Positions 55,516 to 64,000 of a stretch of DNA of 64,000 nt are shown piece by piece. Where the stretch lies: NCBI GenBank assembly GCA_951640165.1, contig OX621266.1, forward strand, positions 3,100,001 through 3,164,000, given 5' to 3'. Position numbers and translations under genes: made by a program. The stretch is from Pseudoips prasinana (taxonomy: Eukaryota > Arthropoda > Insecta > Lepidoptera > Nolidae). A model generated the notes under the pieces. The model was not told where the DNA came from. It saw nothing but the letters and a program-made list of their open reading frames with translations, and ran no database searches. Each line of letters starts with the position of its first letter. Within the stretch, counting starts at the first letter, position 1.

Positions 55516-58500
55516 TTAATTACAATCTGTGTGTTGACTCAGAACAACTCCATCCCAAGCACTTTTATCACTTAAATAATCAGAAATTTTGTAATATGCC
55601 CTGCTACACAATTTGGCTTTAATAATTCTTTTAAACTTATTCGTAGACAATTCTCTAATATCATTGGGAAGTTTGTTATAGAATCTTATACATTGCCCCA
55701 TAAAAGAGTTACTTATTTTGTGGAGACGGGTAGTATGCAGTATGAGATTATTCTTATATCTAGTATTTACATTATGTGTATCGCTCCTTTTACAGAAGGA
55801 ATCGATATTTTTATGCACATATAGTAAGTTTTCATATATATACTGAGATGGTACAGTTAGAATGTTGACCTCTTTGAATTTTTCTCTTAGAGACACTCTC
55901 GGGCCAAGATTATAGATAGCTCTTACAGCTCTTTTTTGCAATATAAATATGGTGTCAATGTCAGCAGAGCTACCCCAGAGAAGAATTCCATAGGACATTA
56001 CACTATGAAAATAACTGAAATAAACCATTCTAGCTGTGTCAACATCAGTCAGCCTTCTAATAGTTTTCACTGCATATGCTGCAGAACTTAATTTGCCGGA
56101 CAGTTTTTCTATTTGTGGGCTCCATTGTAGCTTTGAGTCAATAGTGATACCCAAGAACACAGTTGATTCAACAGGGTCCAACCTAGCTCCATTAAGTTGT
56201 ACATTGGTTGTCGCTTGTTTCACATTCGGTGTAGTGAATTTAATGACTTTAGTTTTCTTATCATTAAGCACAAGATTATTGGCATTAAACCAATGAACAA
56301 CTTTAGAGATTGCATCATTAACATCGTCAAAATTGCTTAATTGTCGGTTTATTTTGAACGTCAGGGAAGTATCATCTGCAAACAACACAATCTCATGCTT
56401 ATCCCTTACGTAGTAAGGTAAGTCATTTATATAAATTAAAAACAAAAATGGGCCCAGAATTGACCCCTGTGGGACGCCCATTACCACTGGAGATCCCGGA
56501 GATATTTTACCGTTTATTTCGACCTTCTGAATTCTATTGCCCAAGTAAGAAGTCAGAAGTTCGAGAGCCTTGTTCCTAATACCGTAGTGGTGTAATTTTC
56601 TGACCAGAGTATCATGATGAACGCAATCGAACGCTTTGGACAAATCGCAAAAGATACCTAATGCATCTTGCGAGTCTTCCCACGCCGCGAATATACTTTT
56701 TAATAAGTTGACCCCTGCATCTATGGTTGAACAACCCTTTGTGAATCCAAACTGTTTCCGGTGTAGTAAATTATGTATATTAAAGTGTCTGAGCAGCTGG
56801 CTAAGCATAAGCTTTTCAAATATTTTACTAAGAGTGGGCAGCACGGAAACAGGTCGAAAATTTGAAGGGTCTGAAGTATCACCAGCTTTAAACAAAGGAA
56901 TGATTTTACTATACTTCATCAAGTCAGGAAATACACCTGATGCAACACAGCAATTGAACACAGTAGCTAAGTGTGGGGCGATTATAGTAATAATTGATGA
57001 AACAGTCTTAACAGATAGACCCCTCAGATCCTTTGTGTTTTTCATATTAATACTCTTGAAAGCATTTAAAATATCTTTAGGGCTAACCACCGAAAATTCA
57101 AAAACTGTGTCACACGACCCTACGCTTTGCTTGAGTATCTGCTCAGCAGATGTAGAAGAACATGAAAGAGAGTTAGTAAGTATGACTGGAATATTCGAAA
57201 AATATTTTTCAAACTCAGTCGCAATCTCCAAATCGCCTTTAATATCTATGTTGTTTATTACTAAGTTAAAATCACGACTACGTATTTTTGTTTTACCTGT
57301 CTCAGCATTAATTATCTTCCAAGTAGTTTTGATTATATTTGTAGAAGATTTAAGTATATTTTTTATGTGCAAAGATTTAGCAGCGGTACAGGCTCGTCTA
57401 AATGTTTTGGCATATTGTTTCACATATTCTTGAAACTCTGTATTATGATTATGGGATCTTTCTTCATACAATTCATACAACCGATTCCGACTTTTATAGA
57501 TGCCTGGAGTTGCCCAATCACTGAATACCAGACGGTCACTTACAGACAGTTGTTTGGGTGTGAACATTGTGCAGAACTCATCATTAATCAAATTGAATAA
57601 AGAGTTGTACAAGTGATCCGGATTATCATGATAGGGCAGCCATGCTATTTGTTTTACTATATTACATTTAAATTTGTCTAAGCGGTTTTCACTAAATGGA
57701 ATATAGCTTATAAGTTTTCTTTTAATTTTTGGAGCATTTGAATAAGTTACCAACTGACCTGAATGATCTGACTGAATTTTATTGATTATTGATTTAAATA
57801 AAGGTTTTACAGTGCTAAATATATTATCAATGCATGTAGCACTTGTAGCAGTTACTCTAGTTGGTTCTGTAAAATTGTGATATAAATTATAGGATTTAAA
57901 CAAATTTAATAAATTGCAACTTATTGTGCTTTTCTCCAAAATATTTATATTAAAATCTCCACAAATAATAACTGTTTTATGGCTGTTAGATAATTTATTT
58001 AATGCATCCTCCATAATATCTGAAAAAGTATCAAATGGTGCACAAGGAGGTTTGTAAAGACTCAAAACAATAAATTGCTCCAACTCAACACATGAAATCT
58101 CTACAACTCGCTCAACAGAGAGGCTCACAACATCACTTCTTTCTTTAAACTTTAACAACTTATTTATTAGAATTAGAGAGCCACCATGAATATATTTTTC
58201 CCTGATGAACGAGCTTACAACCTGGTGATTATTGAAGCTGAAAATGAATTGATGGAGTTTTAGCCAGTGCTCAGTTAAACATAAAATATCTATATTGTTA
58301 CAATTCAAAAACAGCTCCAATTCTAGCTCTTTTCCCATCAAACCTTGAATATTTTGGTGCACCAGGTTAATACAATTTTTTTTAGTATATTTATTGACTT
58401 TATCATGTATGTTTGATGGTTTCAAATTTTTTTTTATTACATTACGTGGATCTGCCTTCCCACTTAAACTCACATTAGAACCATGACCAGAATTTGGTAT

Positions 58501-58527
58501 TATGCAAGAGAAATCCTCTATTGTCAT
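55516..58527 (-). CDS. LINE ORF2: endonuclease and reverse transcriptase, intact
   Basis: 1003 residues with no break. APE endonuclease at about 50-260: VHQNIQG, TEHWLK, CGDFNINIL, ATCIDNIF and QSDHSG, all catalytic positions present. RT at about 520-780: NFRPVSVLPTLSKIFEK, FCDLSKAFDCVHHDTL, GVPQGSILGPFLFLIYINDL and LFADDTSL. A C-terminal region with YGILLWG, VRAIYNLGPR and FYNKLPND. Normal length. It could supply activity in trans even though ORF1 is cut. Confidence 0.92.
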   Translation of the reverse strand: MTIEDFSCIIPNSGHGSNVSLSGKADPRNVIKKNLKPSNIHDKVNKYTKKNCINLVHQNIQGLMGKELELELFLNCNNIDILCLTEHWLKLHQFIFSFNNHQVVSSFIREKYIHGGSLILINKLLKFKERSDVVSLSVERVVEISCVELEQFIVLSLYKPPCAPFDTFSDIMEDALNKLSNSHKTVIICGDFNINILEKSTISCNLLNLFKSYNLYHNFTEPTRVTATSATCIDNIFSTVKPLFKSIINKIQSDHSGQLVTYSNAPKIKRKLISYIPFSENRLDKFKCNIVKQIAWLPYHDNPDHLYNSLFNLINDEFCTMFTPKQLSVSDRLVFSDWATPGIYKSRNRLYELYEERSHNHNTEFQEYVKQYAKTFRRACTAAKSLHIKNILKSSTNIIKTTWKIINAETGKTKIRSRDFNLVINNIDIKGDLEIATEFEKYFSNIPVILTNSLSCSSTSAEQILKQSVGSCDTVFEFSVVSPKDILNAFKSINMKNTKDLRGLSVKTVSSIITIIAPHLATVFNCCVASGVFPDLMKYSKIIPLFKAGDTSDPSNFRPVSVLPTLSKIFEKLMLSQLLRHFNIHNLLHRKQFGFTKGCSTIDAGVNLLKSIFAAWEDSQDALGIFCDLSKAFDCVHHDTLVRKLHHYGIRNKALELLTSYLGNRIQKVEINGKISPGSPVVMGVPQGSILGPFLFLIYINDLPYYVRDKHEIVLFADDTSLTFKINRQLSNFDDVNDAISKVVHWFNANNLVLNDKKTKVIKFTTPNVKQATTNVQLNGARLDPVESTVFLGITIDSKLQWSPQIEKLSGKLSSAAYAVKTIRRLTDVDTARMVYFSYFHSVMSYGILLWGSSADIDTIFILQKRAVRAIYNLGPRVSLREKFKEVNILTVPSQYIYENLLYVHKNIDSFCKRSDTHNVNTRYKNNLILHTTRLHKISNSFMGQCIRFYNKLPNDIRELSTNKFKRIIKAKLCSRAYYKISDYLSDKSAWDGVVLSQHTDCN

Positions 58528-58532
58528 ACTAT

Positions 58533-60134
58533 TTAATTTAAATTATTTTGAATATAAATGTCATTTGAATTGGATATATTCAAATTGTCATCATCAGTAG
58601 GCATACAACTGGAATTATTTATGTCAACGGTACATTGCTCAGTACTCAGTACTTGGCCAAACATCTCGCTTCTAGCTAAAGGTTTAGCCAAGTTCCTGGC
58701 TGAAATGTCAAAGAAATAACATAGCGATGAAGCTATTTGTCTTGTACAATAGTTAGGAAGATAGCAATAGTTATCTTTTGTCAGGTAAAAAGGTTTCTTA
58801 ACAAAGGTGTTAATGTCAATTACATGTAATTTCTCCTGCATATAGGTTGATAATGTGTGTAAAGTTAGATTCAAGTTATATCTAATCATATTTTCCTCCT
58901 GTGACAAACTAGCACTATAGGGAAATGAGAATATAACAACTTTACTTATATTTAAACAATTTAAATGATTAATATACTGTACAAGTGATTTTTTATTCAA
59001 ATTACCCCTATTTCCCATTAAAAGAATCAGATTACCAGGATTATTAAATTTATGTTCAAAAACTTTTTTGAAGATATGGTGGCTAGAGGCTCCAGGCATA
59101 CAGAAATTGATATTTGAATGTCCTGCTGTTGATAATGACCGCCCTAAGTTTTTACCAATTTCATCACTGAATATTGTCACTTCAGACTTAAAATTTATTT
59201 TTACATTATTTGTGTGTATTCTATGAGCTAATGACCTGTTATGTGAAGTTTCAGATTGGTTAGGGGAACTATTACTATTATTTGTTTGCAGTAAATTAGG
59301 AGACTGTTTTTCTAGCAAGGAACAGGTAAGCGACTGTTTTTCGGACAGTTCATACTTTATTGTTATTCTTTTGAGCTCATCTTGAAGAAAGTCAATTTTT
59401 TTTTGTTGACTTTCTATATCACAATTGTATTTTAAAGTACTATTTTTTAATTTTATAGTATACAAATTCAACTTTTCTATTCATTCCAATCTTTCCCTGT
59501 TTTGACTATCATATTTAAAGAAGAATTTATGTCTTTTTACTAATTTTTGGGACTTTTTGATGAATTTGTTAATTTTTTGGTATTTTTTGAATTTAGTTTT
59601 GCTACAGCCATTAAATGCCATCGATTTTATATTAATGAAATCCTCATCTCTTGTGGGGAGTGATGTGAAATGGGGCTGGTTATTGGCTGCAACAGAAACC
59701 ATGGAAGCATCCTTGACCACCAACTCATCATAAAGTGTTTGGTTCTGCGAGGTGATTAAGTTGTTATTTAATTTTTCCAACTGAGATCTTAATGCTGTTA
59801 TTTCATTATTGGCCTCTTGCAGTTGTTGTTCCAAATGATAGGATTTATTCAATGCAAAGTCATATTCAATACGACATTGATCAAATCCATTTATGATGTT
59901 TTGGAGCTGATCCCGGGCTTCAATAGCATCCGTATATTGTACATGTAGCTGTGACAATTGACTTTTTAATATCCTCACCTGTTCAGATGACTCTAACAGT
60001 ATTCTTTCATTATCATCACGCTCTTTCTCATAACAATCACACAATTGCTTGGAGTCCTGTAGTTCCTTCAAAGCTTTTAGTAGGTTTTCTTCAGCTTGAC
60101 GAGCCAAAGCCCCACGAGTGGTAATGCCAGACAT
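58533..60134 (-). pseudogene. LINE ORF1: coiled coil plus degenerate SGNH-like domain, internal TGA
   Basis: One frame from ATG (60134) to TAA (58533), 534 codons, cut by TGA at 59483-59481. Before it: a coiled coil (about residues 10-130, e.g. SQLEKLNNNLI) and a basic stretch KKYQKINKFIKKSQKLVKR. After it the coiled coil goes on (DIESQQKKIDFLQDELKRI) and then an SGNH-esterase-like fold: TIFSDEIGKNLG at block I, MPGASSHHIFK, LLMGNRGN at block III and KDNYCYLPNYCTRQIA near the end. CR1-type ORF1 proteins are known to carry such esterases. Here the Ser of GDS is Glu and the C-terminal His is not evident, so catalysis is unlikely. Confidence 0.75.
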
Positions 60135-60633
60135 TGTTTATAATAAAATGTACTTAAAATCAACTGGAATGGGGTTATGTCAACGTATAGAACAACTGTG
60201 ATAATACGCAACAACCTTGATTGAAAGTAACTTTCATCTATAACAATTGCCAAATAAAATCAAAGTTAACACGCTCTGTTGTTAGATTGCGAGTAAATAC
60301 AGTGGTTTTTACCTTAGGAGTCCATGCAAATGTGCCGGTAACTGTCACAATATAATCACAAATTTAACATATAAAACACTATAGATAATTATTTTAACAC
60401 GTTAACTATACTAATTACTCAGTGATTTAATTAGATTTGGGCTTTTAAACAATGAAAATTAAACAAAATTCAATAATTAATTAAGGACATTCAAAATCAG
60501 CTGTTAGCGTTAGTGTTGCCACAGTAGGAAAAAAAAAAAATATATACAACTATATTACTACAAACATGTTCTGACTATTTACAAGCGCTTTTTTAAAGTC
60601 TACGTGAATAAAAACCTTTTTTATTTATTTATT

Positions 60634-60712
60634 ATTTAAAAACGTTTGGGTTGCCATCAAATTCCGGCACTGCCCTCACGGCCTTATATATTTCGTCCAT
60701 GCTAAAAGACAT
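60634..60712 (-). pseudogene. Gypsy gag, N-terminal exon-like piece
   Basis: ATG at 60712-60710 (MSFSMDEIYK) or 60700; continues AVRAVPEFDGNPNV, then enters the LINE tail at about 60640. VPEFDG is the usual start of this gag type. The remainder resumes at 53619. Separation is wholly due to the LINE insertion. Confidence 0.8.
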
Positions 60713-61085
60713 AATTTCTAAGTCACTATAAAATAAAGTATCTAATTCTAACTCACTAGATTCCAATTTTCTAGACTCGTCTAAATACCTATTTCTACGG
60801 CCCTGTCGATCTAAGACAGGTGTCTCTCCGGTTCTCCGTGGATGGAAAATTTTGAAGGAGGGACAAGGAAGCAACACTTAGAAAAACTTTCAAAGTACTT
60901 ACATAAAAATCTGCATATCTGGTCTTCTTCTTGTATTGATTATTTAATACGCCCTCGGCCGGTGTAGTCTTCTTAAGATTCGACTCTTCGGTGAAGCACT
61001 GGAGAATGCAGGCAGCGACTATACGGAGTCAGCAGAACAACGATTTCTGAAGGTCTACGCGCCGCGAAACTGCCCCGAAGAACGA

Positions 61086-61096
61086 CCGACTGCGCC
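61086..61096 (-). promoter_or_regulatory. Primer binding site, tRNA-Ser type
   Basis: Minus strand TGGCGCAGTCGG directly after the 5' LTR (the first T is its last base). This is the site type I know from 17.6 and 297 of Drosophila. Confidence 0.8.
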
Positions 61097-61458
61097 ACAT
61101 ACGAATACGCCAGCCAGAGGGTTTAAAAAAAACCCAGATGATTATACTTATACTTTAATTAATATAAAAATTGAATATTACAATTTGAACTTAGCGTCTA
61201 GACTCGGACGATGGTGGTACCGAAGTGAAATACATATTAATAATTACATTATAACGAATGTGGGAAAAAGGTAAAGCGCACATCTTCTGTCAGCAATAAT
61301 GAAGTAGGTGCTAGGTTACACGAGGCGGCGACACGGGGCGGCGACACGAGGCACAAGCTCAGCAATTACGACACTTGCGTATGATGAAATATAAGTGTGT
61401 GAAGTAAACTGCATCACGCCGCTACTCAGCATATTCGGTGTAGGCAGGACACGTAACT
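61097..61458 (-). repeat. 5' LTR of the errantivirus-like element
   Basis: 362 bp, carrying the promoter for the minus-strand transcript. Contains a short duplication GAGGCGGCGACACGGGGCGG in both LTRs. Confidence 0.9.
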
Positions 61459-61462
61459 CATG

Positions 61463-61827
61463 CGAACATTATTTGTGTGAGATACAATTTAGTTATCTAG
61501 GCGGTGTTCGAATACACAAGGCAAGTAGCAGTTGTAAACAACTCAGTTTAGGTAGTTAGATAGGTATAGAATAATAAAACTGGTTCGTATCGTCGAACGA
61601 CTCAAACGGGTGGCAGTTTTAAACATATCAAATAATAGCTAGGTGGGTATAAATCATAGATAGTTGGTTCAACAGGCGTATTATATTTAGATTAATCATT
61701 TGAGTTTATTATTATAAGACGGCTAATTCATATATAGTTAATAGTATAATAGAATATTAAATAAACATTCAAATAGTCACTTTTATTCATACTTAGTTAA
61801 ATTAAAACACTAATTAGATTTATAAAA
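61463..61827 (+). other. BEL/Pao leader, right of the Gypsy insertion
   Basis: AT-rich, no ORF; ends at the gag ATG. The leader's other half is at 47041-47601. Confidence 0.5.
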
Positions 61828-62578
61828 ATGGATAAAAATCTGGAGATTCTTCATTCTAAGAAAGAAAGAATATTTTCACGTTTTCAAATTATTAGTTCTC
61901 ATGCTGACAAAATGAATACCTCGGAAGCATCCAAAGAATTATTTTTGAACTCTTTAGAAACGATAGATAATTTAAAAACCGAATTTGAGAATTTAATAGA
62001 AAAAATAAATTTATTGGAAAGGGAATGTAATCCGAAATATGCATATAATTTCCAGCAATTAAGCTCATTTGAAGATTTGTATTGCAAAATAAAAAGGGCA
62101 TCTAAGACAGTTTCTGATAACTCACATTGTTCAAAACAGGATTATAAACATAAACTTAAACTGGCTCCCTTAGAATTAATAGAATTTCAGGGAGATATTA
62201 AAACTTGGTCCATATTCTTCAGTAGTTTCAAAAAACTAGTTCATGAAAATAGCACTTTAACATTAGAAGAAAAATTATTTTATTTATTATCAAAGGTTAA
62301 AGGTAAAGCTAGATCAGTGTTTTCAGAGATCACGCCTAATGCTGATAATTATAATACCATAATAGAAGCTTTAACTAATAGATATGAAGATAAAAGAGTT
62401 ATTGCTACATCTTATTTGGACAATATTTTTGAATTTAAACAGATACCTTCGGCTACACCTAATCAATTAGAGTCATTTTTGGATACTATATCCACATCGG
62501 TTTCTGCAATTAAAAATCTACAACTGACCGATTTAACGGATTTTATTTTCTTATACAACGTGTAACAGAAAGTGTGAA
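61828..62578 (+). pseudogene. BEL/Pao gag, 3'-truncated
   Basis: 245 codons from ATGGATAAAAATCTGG. An N-terminal coiled coil (about 1-100), then LAPLELIEFQGDIKTWSIFF, LVHENSTLTLEEKLFYLLSK, KGKARSVFSEI and LTNRYEDKRVI, the shared gag core of BEL/Pao. A shift near 62560 gives a stop; matching sequence ends by about 62578. The knuckles and all pol are missing to the right. Confidence 0.8.
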
Positions 62579-62877
62579 CGTAACTTAAGGGGGTTATAGG
62601 GTATCAGGACGGCTACCTATGGACGAAACTTCAAACAGAAATAATCATTTTTTATTCAACTAGTAATTTATTTTTCTATCGACCACAGAAATCAACAAGT
62701 AAGATTACCGACTTATGAACAACACTAAAAACTCAGCCGCAAGGGTAATGAACCTTACCGCGAACTCTTTGGGTACCTACTACTTAGACTGTAAATAAAA
62801 AGTGTGGTTCTGTACAGTCACATAATTTATTACATGTGTTTATTTTAAGATTCAATCAAATGTTTAACTGAATTTTT
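62579..62877. other. No gene seen
   Basis: AT-rich sequence after the gag break, without a frame or a repeat I can place. Confidence 0.4.
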
Positions 62878-63157
62878 GCTCTAATTTTTAAAGGTTCTCT
62901 GTAACGACATTTTAATCATTCATACAAATTTTATAACTAGGAAAAATCACTTAATTTAATTTAAATTGATATTCCGCAAGATGTTGGATCTAGGAGAAAT
63001 AAATAATTTAATTGACTTATGTAACTGCAGATATTTTTTTGTGTGTTAAATAGTAAGAATATTAAACTTTTCTTTCAGTATGTGAATTTAATCTGGCCGG
63101 AAACGAATAGGTACTTAATTTTTAATACAAACTATACAAACTAACCAGACTACTGAT

Positions 63158-63345
63158 AAATTACGAAAAAATATGAATAATGTACTAGGCTCATATGAAC
63201 ATTAGGGGACATTTCGAATTCCGTCCTGATTTTGTCGCAAGGAACTCTAATACGGCGGCGAATACAAAAGATTGATGTAGGTAAATAATAAATGGTTAAA
63301 TATTTTTTAATATTCATCAAAGCGGGCCCCGCGCGCCGCGCCATT
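63158..63345 (+). repeat. 190-bp direct repeat, copy 1
   Basis: AAAAATATGAATAATGTACT, GGCTCATATGAACA, TAGGGGACATTTCxAATTCC and TTGATGTAGGTAAATAATAA, ending GCGCGCCGCG. The same order is found at 63757-63942. A shorter shared piece (TTTTAAAGGTT..AACGACAT) precedes each (about 62887 and 63715). Confidence 0.8.
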
Positions 63346-63360
63346 TGAATGTGTTCGTGT

Positions 63361-63665
63361 ATAACCCATTGGTCTAGCGGTAGCGTGTTCAACTGCAGAT
63401 AATAAAGTCCTGGGATCAAATCCCGGGTCGGGCCAAAAAGTGATTATGAGAATAATGAAGTCCTGGGTTCAATTCCCGGGTCGGGCCAAAAAGTGATTAT
63501 GGGATTTTTCCGTAAAAAGAAATTTCTCAGTATCAGCCCGAAGTCTGGGAGTTGACGATATTACACTCCCATGCCTCGGAGAGCACGTAAAGCCGTCGTT
63601 CCTGTGCCTGACCTCTTTCCGGTCGTATCGCTCATCGGATCATGAGAGTGATGGAATAGAAAGTG
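63361..63665 (+). mobile_element. tRNA-derived SINE with duplicated B box
   Basis: TTGGTCTAGCGGTAGCGTG (A-box side), GGGATCAAATCCCGGG (B box), GGGCCAAAAAGTGATTATG; then AAGTCCTGGGTTCAATTCCC and GGGCCAAAAAGTGATTATG again, so the B-box segment of about 55 bp is repeated in tandem. The body has CAGTATCAGCCCGAAGTCTG and ends CTCATCGGATCATGAGAGTG. Confidence 0.7.
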
Positions 63666-63756
63666 CAGGGGCACTTTCAATTCCACCTTTAAAATTTAGA
63701 GCGATACACTCTAAATTTTAAAGGTTAACGACATATTAATCATTCATACAATACAT

Positions 63757-63942
63757 ACAAATAAAAAAATATGAATAATGTACTAGGCTCATATGAACAG
63801 TAGGGGACATTTCAAATTCCGTCCTGATTATATCCAAAGTTACACTAATATGGCGGCAAAATCAAAGAGTTGATGTAGGTAAATAATAAACGGTTAAATA
63901 TCTTTTAATATTCATGTAAGCGAGCCGCGCGCGTCGTCGATA
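63757..63942 (+). repeat. 190-bp direct repeat, copy 2
   Basis: About 85-90% like 63158-63345 by eye; the two lie on either side of the SINE, 599 bases apart. Confidence 0.8.
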
Positions 63943-64000
63943 CCTAGGCGGCTCTTTTGAGTGGACTCAAAGACGCCGCCAAAGGGGCCGCGTTCGAAGA

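Larger units (their letters stand above)
55362..60540 (-). mobile_element. CR1/Jockey-like LINE, near-complete
   Basis: Minus strand: 5' UTR (60540-60135), ORF1 (60134-58533, one internal TGA), 5-base spacer, ORF2 (58527-55516), 3' UTR with AATAAAGTTAC and a (TTTGAC)n end at 55362. Inserted between the two halves of the 3' UTR of the plus-strand LINE. Tail fragments of this family also occur at 17185-17275 and probably 33820-33870. Confidence 0.85.
53620..60640 (+). mobile_element. 5'-truncated CR1/Jockey-like LINE, split by another LINE
   Basis: Starts abruptly within RT (53620), 3' UTR to about 55357, resumes at about 60545 with TATTACTACAAACATGTTCT and ends in (TTTA)n at 60640. An unsplit copy of this 3' UTR is at 3165-3475, confirming continuity. 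It lies in the gag of the Gypsy element. A-rich matches (AAAA) at both junctions may be its target duplication. Confidence 0.85.
47602..61458 (-). mobile_element. Gypsy/errantivirus-like element with env remnant and nested LINEs
   Basis: Direct LTRs at 61097-61458 (5') and 47602-47962 (3'), CATG target duplication (47598-47601, 61459-61462), tRNA-Ser-type primer site, gag, pol in the -1 frame, a truncated env, a purine tract. Without the nested LINEs (53620-60640) its length is about 6.8 kb, close to complete Ty3/Gypsy elements with a shortened env. pol has one frameshift and gag is interrupted, so it is inactive. Confidence 0.9.

Noticed and set aside
56636..57433. 265-codon plus-strand frame
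   Set aside because: Antisense shadow of the intact LINE ORF2 on the minus strand; no domain of its own.
63361..63435. tRNA gene
   Set aside because: A and B boxes are present but no full cloverleaf follows, and the body matches other SINE copies. The same applies to 2140-2208 and 23090-23163.

Overview
The window is AT-rich eukaryotic DNA with short introns, tRNA- and 5S-derived SINEs and crowded retrotransposons. I read it as an insect genome, most likely a moth or butterfly (Lepidoptera): the SINE tails, the LINE families with AATAAA plus short tandem-repeat tails and the small TIR elements resemble what I know from lepidopteran genomes. That is recognition from memory, not a database match. 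Nothing prokaryotic is present.

The only likely host gene is on the minus strand at 4992-11396. Four exons with matching splice phases encode an acidic linker and two C2H2 zinc fingers of the kind found in BTB-zinc-finger transcription factors. Its introns hold a Gypsy-type LTR element (6042-8442), two TIR elements and an 11-unit dimeric minisatellite. To its left (1-4950) lie LINE 3' ends, SINEs and two copies of a palindromic element that sits between 5-bp CCWGG direct repeats. From 12.2 to 24.8 kb come small TIR elements, a hAT transposase pseudogene (minus) and a broken THAP/P-element transposase gene (plus) with seven legible introns.

From 25 kb the window is almost wholly retrotransposon, much of it nested. 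LINE A (25-30.4 kb, plus) carries ORF1 with CCHC knuckles and an ORF2 with endonuclease, RT and RNase H, broken by frameshifts. Next is a second, longer copy of the 6-kb LTR element (30423-41144). It contains a 5S-rRNA-derived SINE, a tRNA SINE, decayed RT and integrase pieces and, inside its 3' LTR, a CR1-like LINE (35371-41056, minus) with intact reading frames. LINE B (41.2-46.2 kb, plus), a relative of LINE A, is fused at its 3' end to the end of a BEL/Pao pol. That pol end is followed by an LTR, a primer-binding-site-like sequence, a leader and a BEL/Pao gag.

A complete Gypsy/errantivirus-like element (47602-61458, minus; LTRs of about 361 bp, CATG target duplication, tRNA-Ser-type primer site, purine tract, gag, pol and a truncated env) lies within the BEL/Pao leader. 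Its gag is in turn split by a 5'-truncated LINE (53620-60640, plus), whose 3' UTR is split by a near-complete CR1/Jockey-like LINE (55362-60540, minus). The last LINE has a coiled-coil plus degenerate SGNH-like ORF1 interrupted by one TGA, and an intact ORF2. This gives a four-deep insertion order: BEL/Pao, then Gypsy, then the truncated LINE, then the CR1-like LINE. The right edge has a repeated 190-bp sequence on either side of a tRNA SINE.
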